From Chitinophagaceae bacterium (GTDB lineage Bacteria; Bacteroidota; Bacteroidia; Chitinophagales; Chitinophagaceae): a stretch of DNA of 9,013 nt. A model generated the notes under the pieces. The model was not told the origin of the DNA and did not search any database. It saw nothing but the letters and a program-made list of their open reading frames with translations. Location: positions 1 to 9,013 of the forward strand of contig JACFNM010000164.1 in the NCBI GenBank assembly GCA_019454915.1, written 5' to 3'. This document shows positions 1 through 6,500 of this stretch, in pieces. Within the stretch, counting starts at the first letter, position 1. Each line of letters opens with the position of its first letter. The translations under genes and the position numbers were made by a program.

Positions 1-28
1 GTTTGGATATTGTTTATAATAAATCGTG

Positions 29-36
29 CAAAACTA
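29..36 (-). promoter_or_regulatory. Possible -7 promoter element reading out of the left edge
   Basis: Read on the minus strand this is TAGTTTTG, which fits the Bacteroidota -7 consensus TAnnTTTG. It lies downstream of the mscL terminator and would start a transcript leaving the window to the left. No convincing -33 TTTG is seen at the usual distance and the target gene is outside the window, so this rests on one short motif in AT-rich DNA. Confidence 0.25.
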
Positions 37-65
37 TTACATACTGCCGGTTAACATAAAAATAT

Positions 66-100
66 GAATACCCGACCCTGATTTACAGAGTCAGGTATTC
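66..100 (-). terminator. Rho-independent terminator of mscL
   Basis: In the minus-strand transcript the arms (100-86 and 80-66) form a continuous 15-bp stem with two U-G wobbles around a 5-nt loop (81-85). A U-rich stretch (complement of 55-65, AUAUUUUUAUG) follows directly. It begins about 30 bp after the mscL stop codon. On the plus strand the two wobbles become C-A mismatches, so the hairpin is clearly better for minus-strand transcripts, as expected for an mscL terminator. Confidence 0.85.
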
Positions 101-130
101 TATATGAAAGACAATATTGTCCGTCTTATC

Positions 131-502
131 TTACTTTTTTAAAGAATCCCGGATTTCCATTAGCAATTGGTCGGTGGAAGATGGTCCGGCCGGTGGAGCT
201 GGTGGTTCCGGCTTTTGCATTTTTTTCATCAGTTTAACTATCAGGAAGAGAACAAAAGCAATAATCAAAAACTTGATTACGGCTGATAAAAAATTACCAT
301 ATTTAACCGAACCCCACATCAATTGCTCAAGATTTTCAGCGTTTGCCGCTTTTAATGCCGGGTTCAGCAGAAGAGGGGTAACCACGTCATCAACGAGGGA
401 AGACACAATGGTTCCAAAAGCGCCTCCAATGATGACAGCAAAGGCCAGGTCTACGACATTGCCTTTCAGGGCAAAATCTTTAAATTCTTTAAGAAAACTC
501 AT
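131..502 (-). CDS. mscL: Large-conductance mechanosensitive channel MscL
   Basis: Inner-membrane homopentameric channel that opens under high membrane tension and releases solutes during hypo-osmotic shock. The 123-residue product is close to the usual family length (about 130). The family signature runs from residue 13 to about 46: KGNVVDLA, then IIGGAFGTIVSSLVDD and a Pro. It covers TM1, which lines the pore. TM2 is about residues 71-91 (FLSAVIKFLIIAFVLFLIV). A proline-rich linker (98-107) leads to an amphipathic C-terminal helix ending MEIRDSLKK, as in typical MscL. The ATG at 502 matches the conserved N-terminus MSFLKEFKDFALKGN. No Shine-Dalgarno sequence precedes it, which is usual in Bacteroidota. 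It lies 224 bp downstream of frr on the same strand and is probably transcribed separately; I found no clear promoter. A terminator follows. Confidence 0.97.
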   Translation of the reverse strand: MSFLKEFKDFALKGNVVDLAFAVIIGGAFGTIVSSLVDDVVTPLLLNPALKAANAENLEQLMWGSVKYGNFLSAVIKFLIIAFVLFLIVKLMKKMQKPEPPAPPAGPSSTDQLLMEIRDSLKK

Positions 503-726
503 GGTGTTGATTTTAAAGTGAAAAATTAAAGTTTAAATAGGTGAAATTAGTAATATTTTAACAGATCGGCATACAGCCGGTTTGTTACAATATGTTTGAA
601 CCGACAATCGGTTAATGGTTTTCCGTTGTATAGTGATGGATTTCTTAACAGAAAGGTTGTTTGGACTTATCAACTGTTAATAAGTTCCTGGTACAACAGT
701 GAGACTATTAAATTACCTGGACGGCG
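503..726. other. Intergenic region between frr and mscL with small inverted repeats
   Basis: There is no credible coding sequence here. It holds the presumed mscL promoter (no clear TAnnTTTG found) and three small hairpins. One is GGACTTAT/ATAAGTTCC (663-670 and 680-688, one bulged base, 9-nt loop). One is AACCGA/TCGGTT (599-604 and 608-613, loop CAA). One is CGGC/GCCG (567-570 and 576-579). None is followed by a good U-tract in the direction of frr transcription, so none is called a terminator with confidence. Confidence 0.5.
663..688 (-). terminator. Possible frr 3' hairpin
   Basis: An 8-bp stem with one bulged base and a 9-nt loop lies about 40 bp downstream of the frr stop codon. On the minus strand it is followed by AAACAACC rather than a U-run. 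It may instead stabilise the transcript end or be a weak or Rho-assisted stop. Confidence 0.3.
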
Positions 727-1290
727 CTAAACGGCCATTATTTCTTTTTCCTTTGCCACCAGGCAGGCTTCTACTTTGGCTATGAATTTATCCGTAAGTT
801 GTTGAATCTCTTTTTCGGCATCCTTTCCTGCGTCTTCGCTTAACCCGCTTTTTTGAAGTTTCTTAATTTCTTCAATGGAATCCCGTCGTATGCTTCTTAT
901 GGCTACTTTGGAATTTTCCCCTTCCGCATACACTTTTTTAACCAGTTCCTTCCTTCTTTCCTCGGTCAACGGAGGTAAAAAAAGCCTGATAATTATTCCG
1001 TCGTTTTGTGGTGTAATACCGATGTTGGCAGCAATAATACTACGTTCGATGGGTTGCAGCATGTTCTTTTCCCAGGGCTGAATAGTCAGGGTTCGGGAAT
1101 CGGCTACGGAGATATTTCCCACCTGATGAATAGGCGTGGGGGAACCATAATAATCCACCACCAAACCATCCAGCATTTGCGGATTGGCTCTGCCTGCCCT
1201 GATTTTCACCAATTCTGTTTCCAGGTGGGTGATTGCCTTTTTCATGCTGTCCTCTCCCATACTCATTATAAGTGATACTTCTTCTGACAT
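727..1290 (-). CDS. frr: Ribosome recycling factor
   Basis: Cytoplasmic factor that, with EF-G, splits the post-termination ribosome so that the subunits can be reused; essential in most bacteria. The product has 187 residues against about 185 for the family. It shows the conserved KIRAGRANP segment near residues 29-37. Domain II follows (about 31-104, including the stretch TLTIQPWEKNML), then the long helices of domain I with the conserved arginine-rich segment IRSIRRDSIEEIKK and the C-terminal GKDAEKEIQQLTDKF helix. The ATG at 1290 gives the family N-terminus MSEEVSLI. A -7 element TAGCTTTG ends 25 nt upstream. pyrH, a frequent upstream neighbour of frr in other bacteria, is not here. Instead the gene follows a glycosyl-1-phosphate transferase gene by 64 bp. 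Confidence 0.97.
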   Translation of the reverse strand: MSEEVSLIMSMGEDSMKKAITHLETELVKIRAGRANPQMLDGLVVDYYGSPTPIHQVGNISVADSRTLTIQPWEKNMLQPIERSIIAANIGITPQNDGIIIRLFLPPLTEERRKELVKKVYAEGENSKVAIRSIRRDSIEEIKKLQKSGLSEDAGKDAEKEIQQLTDKFIAKVEACLVAKEKEIMAV

Positions 1291-1315
1291 ATATGCCTGG
1301 TTGGTTAAATAGCGA

Positions 1316-1323
1316 CAAAGCTA
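1316..1323 (-). promoter_or_regulatory. Promoter -7 element of frr
   Basis: Minus-strand TAGCTTTG matches the Bacteroidota -7 consensus TAnnTTTG and ends 25 nt before the frr ATG, which allows a short leader. The same eight bases occur 24 nt before the transketolase start. A run of eight T's (minus strand, near 1337-1344) lies just upstream. No clear -33 TTTG is present at 19-21 bp. Confidence 0.55.
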
Positions 1324-1354
1324 ACAAATGATAACAAAAAAAAGAAGTAACGGC

Positions 1355-2480
1355 TCAGTTTTGCTCTGCGGTTTTGGGAGCCGGGGTCAACGGCACAATC
1401 GGTTTGGACTTGGTGAGTTGCAATACTCCGCCGTCACCTTTGCCTGCAACCACCATAAGGGTGTGTCTCCGCTTGTAAAAGTATAAAATTGAAAAACCAC
1501 CGAATGCTGTGGCCACCAGTATCGGGATGAGTAAATTGATATTCAGGTGTCGCAGGTTATAAGTAAAAACCAAAAATAATACATTCACCGCCACCAGCAG
1601 GAGACTGACAGTCTGAGGCGCCAATCCTTTGTCCAATAAAATATGGTGGATGTGGTTACGGTCGGGGCTGAACGGCGACCGGCGGTTAAATATACGTATG
1701 GCAAATACCCGCAAAGTATCGAATAAGGGAATCATCAGAATAGATACGCCAATCGCCGCAGATGATTCTATCGGAATCACTGCTGCGGGCGACGCTGCTA
1801 TGTTTATAAATTTGATAACGAGTATCGCATTCATCAATCCTACTAACAGGGAACCCGTATCTCCCATAAAAATCCGGGCCGGCGCCCTGTTAAAAATTAG
1901 GAATGCTGCCAGGCTGCCTGTCATGATTAGCGCCATAGCAGCCATCTCTATTTGACCGGCCATATAGAAATAGATACCAAAGGTGAGGGTGGTGAAAATG
2001 CCTAATCCGGCGGCAAGCCCGTCAATGCCATCTATTAAGTTGAAAGAGTTGATAATCACGATAATTGTGAGCAGGGTAACGCTTAAACTAATTAGCTGCG
2101 GCAACTCATATACACCCAAAAATCCGTACATGCTGTGGATGACGATGTCTCCCTTGGCTATAATAATGGAGGCGGCTATAACCTGTCCGATAATCTTTTT
2201 GAGGGGCGTAAGCACCAGAATATCGTCTTTTAAGCCGAGGAAAAAAATAATGAGCGCTGCCGCAAAATAATATTGTATGGAAGACTCTTTACCCAGGGGA
2301 ATGATGGTGAGGCAGGCTATGATGAATCCGGCGAAGATGCCCAATCCGCCAAGTGAAGAAATCGGACCTGCATGGATTTTTCGCGTACAGTTTCTTTATT
2401 TCAGATACTTTAATAATTACAGGAATAGCGGAAAGTGTGATGACAAAAGCTAATATAGTTCCTACAAAAATAATACCCAT
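1355..2480 (-). pseudogene. Frameshifted WecA/MraY-family polyprenyl-phosphate sugar-1-phosphate transferase
   Basis: Membrane enzyme family that moves a sugar-1-phosphate from a UDP-sugar to undecaprenyl phosphate, the first step of O-antigen, teichoic-acid or capsule-type glycan synthesis. The reading frame is broken. Codons from ATG 2480 give a good first membrane helix (residues 1-32, ending EIKKLY). In that frame the protein then becomes unrelated and stops at 2289-2291. The rest continues in another frame as RKIHAGPISSLGG and on to the stop at 1355. All catalytic motifs are in this second part: the Asp pair in LGLKDDILVL, NSFNLIDGIDGLAAG, FMGDTGS, and the HIHH motif in RNHIHHILLDKG. About ten hydrophobic segments are visible. 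The second frame has an upstream TAA close by and only a TTG (2344) as a possible start, which would lack the first helix. Specific substrate is not deducible; WecA-like is favoured over MraY because of the RKIH and HIHH motifs. Either a true pseudogene or an assembly/sequencing error. Confidence 0.85.
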
Positions 2481-2710
2481 CCTGCTCGCTTTAAAGGTGC
2501 GAAAATATGATAATTTGTTTTATTTACATGAATTACAAATCAAAGAATACTAAATAGTTAGGCTAAAACGGATACGTTAAGATTATATTAAACGGTTGGG
2601 TGTATAGGTTATTATTAATCCTTCATTTTATATTTTCTAAAAAGCCTTAGCCATTCCAAATAATTCCTGCAGTTTCTTTAGCTTTGACCGCATTTAGACC
2701 CTTAAAAACT
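2481..2710. other. Divergent intergenic region
   Basis: This AT-rich stretch separates the minus-strand transferase gene from the plus-strand transketolase gene. It must hold both promoters. The one towards transketolase is recognisable (2679-2686). Towards the transferase only a one-mismatch version of the -7 element is seen. No small gene or structured RNA was recognised. Confidence 0.5.
2679..2686 (+). promoter_or_regulatory. Promoter -7 element of the transketolase gene
   Basis: TAGCTTTG fits the Bacteroidota -7 consensus TAnnTTTG and ends 24 nt before the ATG at 2711. It is identical to the element in front of frr with almost the same spacing. The core shared by both is TTAGCTTTG, then one variable base, then C. 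No obvious -33 TTTG is seen. Confidence 0.55.
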
Positions 2711-3544
2711 ATGCCGGAATTAAAGGATATTGCTACTCAGATTAGAAGAGATATTGTAAGAATGGTCCACGCCTGTCAGAGCGGGCATCCCGGAGGTTCC
2801 CTTGGGTGTGCGGATTATTTTACCGCCCTTTATTTCGAGATAATGGAGCATAATCCTGATTTTAAGATGGAGGGAAGGGGAGAAGACGTGTTTTTTCTCT
2901 CCAATGGTCATATTTCGCCTGTCTTTTACGCCACCTTAGCCCGATCGGGCTATTTTCCGGTGGAGGAATTGTCCACTTTTCGAAGAATTAACTCAAGACT
3001 ACAGGGGCATCCCGCCACCCACGAACATTTACCTGGTATCCGGGTAGCTTCAGGCTCGCTGGGGCAGGGTATGAGTGTGGCGATAGGAGCAGCCCTCGCC
3101 AAGAAGCTGAACGGAGACGATAAGCTGGTCTTTTCTTTGCACGGAGACGGAGAATTGAATGAGGGACAGAACTGGGAGGCTATCATGTTTGCCGCTCACC
3201 ATAAGGTGGATAACCTGATAGCAACGGTTGACTGGAACGGACAGCAAATTGATGGTCCCACACAAAAGGTCATGCAGCTCGGTGATATCGAAAAGAAATT
3301 TGAAGTCTTCGGCTGGAGTACGCTGAGGACAAATGGTAACGATATGGATGAATTGGTGGCTGCTCTGAATAAAGCCAGGACGCTGACAGGAAACGGTAAG
3401 CCCGTAGCGATACTGATGGAAACGGTTATGGGAAAGGGAGTGGATTTTATGGAGGGAACGCATGAATGGCATGGAATCGCTCCTAATGATGATCAGTTGG
3501 AAAAAGCGCTTGCCCAGTTACCCGAGACGCTGGGGGATTATTAA
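2711..3544 (+). CDS. Transketolase, N-terminal (thiamine-diphosphate pyrophosphate-binding) subunit
   Basis: Half of a split transketolase, the pentose-phosphate and Calvin-type enzyme that moves two-carbon ketol units between sugar phosphates. The 277 residues match the usual size of N-terminal subunits. Visible motifs: SGHPGGSLG (24-32), SNGHISP (64-70), QGHPA (98-102), the ThDP/metal motif starting HGDGELNEG (144-152) and ending at Asn176 in VDWN, and the HEWHG segment with a conserved His (251-255). The catalytic Glu that activates ThDP lies in the C-terminal subunit, so this protein alone should be inactive. ATG 2711 is preferred over the in-frame TTG at 2684, because MPELKDIATQIRRDIV fits the family N-terminus and TTG 2684 overlaps the promoter. 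The C-terminal subunit gene, usually next door, is not in this window: 180 bp of non-coding DNA and a receptor gene follow. Confidence 0.94.
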   Translation: MPELKDIATQIRRDIVRMVHACQSGHPGGSLGCADYFTALYFEIMEHNPDFKMEGRGEDVFFLSNGHISPVFYATLARSGYFPVEELSTFRRINSRLQGHPATHEHLPGIRVASGSLGQGMSVAIGAALAKKLNGDDKLVFSLHGDGELNEGQNWEAIMFAAHHKVDNLIATVDWNGQQIDGPTQKVMQLGDIEKKFEVFGWSTLRTNGNDMDELVAALNKARTLTGNGKPVAILMETVMGKGVDFMEGTHEWHGIAPNDDQLEKALAQLPETLGDY

Positions 3545-3724
3545 AGTATGCTCTATCTCGGAAAAAAAATAATCGGACAATCGAAAATAGGATAACTGCT
3601 GATTACCCCGGACCTATTGAATATTGATTAGACCGTATAGTCTCTCTTGCGTAAAAAAGATCAAACTGCCTGAGGAATGAACTGATTGTGAGGATGTTGT
3701 GTAATGAATTTATAAATTAGAGTT
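3545..3724 (+). other. Leader region of the TonB receptor operon
   Basis: This non-coding stretch lies between transketolase and the receptor gene. I see no convincing terminator for transketolase and no exact TAnnTTTG promoter. Just before the receptor start lies a perfect 12-bp AT palindrome AATTTATAAATT (3707-3718). An ATG at 3704 is in frame with the receptor but meets TAA at 3713-3715 after three codons. Confidence 0.5.
3707..3718. repeat. 12-bp perfect AT palindrome before the receptor start
   Basis: AATTTATAAATT is its own reverse complement and ends 6 bp before the TTG start of the receptor. It could be a regulator site or just the AT-rich leader usual for Bacteroidota translation starts. 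It overlaps the stop of the abortive in-frame ATG. Confidence 0.4.
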
Positions 3725-6478
3725 TTGCGTATTCTTTTTCTTTCCTTATTCCTCGCCCTTTCCTGTGAAGCGGCTGTTGCCGGTGGTATTAAGGGATATG
3801 TATATGATAGCCAAACGGGTTTCCCCCTGATGGATGCTACGGTTTCTCTCACGGATTCAGGATATTCTACCTTAACGGGAATGGATGGTTTTTTTAGACT
3901 GAAAGAAATTCCCGAAGGTGACTATATCCTGAAGGTGAGTTCCGTTTCGTATCGTACCTATACCCGCCGGGTAAGTGTCCCTGCGGGAGAAGAACTTATG
4001 CTGGAGATTCGGCTGGAACCCCACAGAGAAAATGTACTGGAAGAAGTGGTGGTGGAAGGTCACGGTGACAATAACACCGAGCCTCATGCCCGGTTCATGG
4101 AACAGCGGGCTGCACAGGTTATGCACGTGGTTTCGGGTCAGTCAATCCGCATTTCTCCTGATCTGTCGGTCGCCCACCTGCTTCAGCGGGTTTCGGGAAT
4201 ATCCGTTGAAGCAGACAAAGGCGGCGATGGCAAATACACCATCATGCGCGGGATGGATAAACGGTATAATTATTTACTGGTTAATGGGGTAAAAATCCCC
4301 AGTCCGGATGAAAGAAACCGCTATATACCACTGGATATTTTCCCTTCGCAGCTTTTAGACAGATTAGACGTGTACAAAACAATTACACCCAATATGGAAG
4401 CGGATGCTATGGGAGGAGTTGTTGATCTGGTGATGAGGGATGCTCCGGACTCTCTTCAATTGTCCGTCAATGTTGCATCGGGGTATAATGACCTGTTTTT
4501 TGGCAGAGACTTAATGGGGTTCGATTTCCGTTCGGTATATCAACATTCACCTTATGAAACGCATCCTCCAAGATATAATGCGTTGCCCGCTGACTTTTCT
4601 GAAGGCGCCGTTGCGTTTAACACCAGGCGACCGATGCCGGACCTGCTTTTCGACTTTTGGGCGGGTAACCGGTATCTGAAAAAGAAGTTAGGCGTGCTAC
4701 TTGCAGGAAGTGTACAAAATACCTACAGAGGAAATAATAGTTTGTTTTTTGAATCCGGTGTGGTGGATACCTTAAAAGGAGTAACGCTCACGACGATGAG
4801 GGAGCGGAAGTATTCTGAGCGGGAGCTGCGGTATGCGCTGTACGGGAAGATAGATTACCGGCTAAAAGGAAGAAACAAAATTCAATGGAATAACGCTTTT
4901 TTCAACCTGACGGATTTCCAGGTGCGGGATACGAGGTCTACCTATCTGACCACAGGCGGTTATGATCCCGTTAACGGAAATGCGGCGCTTCAGTACGATG
5001 TTCGGTCCAGAACAACGAGGAAGGTAATTTACAATAGTAATCTTCAGGGAGAGCAATACCTGTCAGACGATTTACGACTTAACTGGTCTGCTGTTTATTC
5101 AACTGCCAGCCGGGACCAGCCCGACCGGGCTACGGTTTTGTTAGACGGAGAAGAGAAAAATTTCGAATCTGTTAAGACTACCGTGTACAATGCTACGAGA
5201 CGGTGGAAGCGCAATACAGACCGGGATATTACCGGATACCTGAATCTTACGTATGACAAACCGGTTGCAACGGTTCCGGTTGATTGGATGGCGGGATTGA
5301 TGTATCGCGACAGGGGAAGAGTGAATTTCTATAATGAGTACGAATTCCGTCCGGTGGATCCTTATGCGCAGTATGGAGTAGATTTTGACGATTATAACGG
5401 GATTCAATGGATTGTGGAAAATCCGAGGGGCAGCGTTGGCGCCTCCCTGAATTATCATTCCTTTGAAAGACTGGCAGCCGGTTATGTTCAGGCGAAGGCC
5501 CGGCTTGAACAGTTGGAAATAACCGGTGGATTAAGAATTGAAAAAACCAGTCAGGGTTACGATTTGGATTTTCCGATTGGTGAAAATCGGCCCTCTGGCA
5601 AACAAATATATACGGACGCGTTACCGGGGCTTCACATCAAATACAAACCCGAAGAAGATATAAACCTGCGGCTATCTTATTACCGCTCACTCAACCGGCC
5701 CGGCTTTTTTGAGATAGTGCCTTATACCATTGTTAATGAAGACTATGTTGAAAAAGGAAATCCCGATCTCAAACACGCCGTAGCCGATAATGTTGACATC
5801 CGTTTTGAAAAATATATCCGGCCCGGCGGACAGGTGATGGTGGCGTTGTTTTATAAACACATCCAAAATCCAATCGAGTACATCCTGAGTACTGATAGTA
5901 TCCGCGGTCAGGACATTTATTATATGCCGGGTAATTTTGGTACGGCAAGGAACTATGGACTTGAGGTAGACCTGATAAAATATTTCAGCAGGTTTGGCGT
6001 GAAGGTTAATTATACCTATACTCACTCCAGGATAACTACGGGCAAGTCAAAAAGAATCAGGGATGAGGATGGAAACCTGAAAACGGTTACGGTGAATGAA
6101 ACACGCCCGCTTTTCGGTCAATCAGCACATATCGGAAATTTGGCTTTATTGTTCAAGGATCCAAAGACCGGGTGGAATGGACAGTTAGCGTTTCAGTATA
6201 CCGGTGACAGGATTTTTTCCGTATCCCAGTTCATCGGTAATGATTTATGGCAGAAAGCTTTCCTGCGAATGGATTTGTCTGCAGAGAAGAAGTTTAACAG
6301 AGGCTGGAGTGTTTTTTTTAAGTCACAGAATCTGCTTAATACACCGGTGATTGTATATTTGAAAAATAAGAGCATAAAAAATCAACAGGTACCTCATCAG
6401 CCTTTAAGCGCCGGCACCTTAATCCGGCAGGATTGTTTTTACCGGACTTTCTACCTGGGCGTACGTTATTTGTGGTAA
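3725..6478 (+). CDS. TonB-dependent outer-membrane receptor with carboxypeptidase-regulatory-like domain
   Basis: Outer-membrane beta-barrel transporter, energised by TonB/ExbBD, for active import of a ligand. From TTG 3725 it has 917 residues. A signal peptide covers about 1-19 (hydrophobic core LFLSLFLAL, likely cleavage after AVA). A carboxypeptidase-regulatory/CarboxypepD_reg-like beta-sandwich spans about 21-98 (GGIKGYVYDSQTG, then DGFFRLKEIPEGDY). A TonB-box-like LEEVVVEG follows (105-112). The plug covers about 130-245, with YTIMRGMDKRYNY, IPLDIFPSQLLDRLDVYK and DAMGGVVDLVMRD. The barrel ends in an aromatic-rich last strand closing with Trp917. It resembles the non-SusC class of Bacteroidota receptors, and no SusD follows. 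The next gene, a beta-helix lipoprotein, is 22 bp away, implying an operon. There is no intact ATG start; the in-frame ATG at 3704 is blocked by a TAA at 3713. The ligand is not shown by sequence; phosphate-containing compounds are inferred from the neighbours. Confidence 0.93.
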   Translation: MRILFLSLFLALSCEAAVAGGIKGYVYDSQTGFPLMDATVSLTDSGYSTLTGMDGFFRLKEIPEGDYILKVSSVSYRTYTRRVSVPAGEELMLEIRLEPHRENVLEEVVVEGHGDNNTEPHARFMEQRAAQVMHVVSGQSIRISPDLSVAHLLQRVSGISVEADKGGDGKYTIMRGMDKRYNYLLVNGVKIPSPDERNRYIPLDIFPSQLLDRLDVYKTITPNMEADAMGGVVDLVMRDAPDSLQLSVNVASGYNDLFFGRDLMGFDFRSVYQHSPYETHPPRYNALPADFSEGAVAFNTRRPMPDLLFDFWAGNRYLKKKLGVLLAGSVQNTYRGNNSLFFESGVVDTLKGVTLTTMRERKYSERELRYALYGKIDYRLKGRNKIQWNNAFFNLTDFQVRDTRSTYLTTGGYDPVNGNAALQYDVRSRTTRKVIYNSNLQGEQYLSDDLRLNWSAVYSTASRDQPDRATVLLDGEEKNFESVKTTVYNATRRWKRNTDRDITGYLNLTYDKPVATVPVDWMAGLMYRDRGRVNFYNEYEFRPVDPYAQYGVDFDDYNGIQWIVENPRGSVGASLNYHSFERLAAGYVQAKARLEQLEITGGLRIEKTSQGYDLDFPIGENRPSGKQIYTDALPGLHIKYKPEEDINLRLSYYRSLNRPGFFEIVPYTIVNEDYVEKGNPDLKHAVADNVDIRFEKYIRPGGQVMVALFYKHIQNPIEYILSTDSIRGQDIYYMPGNFGTARNYGLEVDLIKYFSRFGVKVNYTYTHSRITTGKSKRIRDEDGNLKTVTVNETRPLFGQSAHIGNLALLFKDPKTGWNGQLAFQYTGDRIFSVSQFIGNDLWQKAFLRMDLSAEKKFNRGWSVFFKSQNLLNTPVIVYLKNKSIKNQQVPHQPLSAGTLIRQDCFYRTFYLGVRYLW

Positions 6479-6500
6479 TCTCTTTAAAAGTATAATATAA

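Noticed and set aside
117..521. 134-codon open frame on the plus strand over mscL
   Set aside because: It is the antisense shadow of a well-recognised mscL; the translation has no family resemblance and low-complexity Ser/Thr/Arg character.
2500..2507. Minus-strand TATTTTCG, 19 nt before the transferase ATG, as a -7 promoter element
   Set aside because: It differs from TAnnTTTG at one of six fixed bases in very AT-rich DNA and has no -33 partner at proper spacing; too weak to list as a feature.
2684..2710. TTG at 2684 as the transketolase start
   Set aside because: It overlaps the proposed -7 element and adds nine residues not typical of the family; ATG 2711 fits better.
3050..3472. 140-codon open frame on the minus strand inside transketolase
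   Set aside because: Antisense to clear, motif-rich transketolase sequence; its translation resembles no protein family I recognise.
3521..3560. CCGAGA/TCTCGG inverted repeat spanning the end of transketolase as its terminator
   Set aside because: The loop is about 28 nt, part of the stem is coding, and A's rather than T's follow on the plus strand.
3761..3766. Cys14 of the receptor as a lipobox
   Set aside because: The preceding residues (Ala-Leu-Ser) do not fit a lipobox well, the signal would be only 13 residues, and an Ala-Val-Ala cleavage site follows; receptors of this class use ordinary signal peptides.
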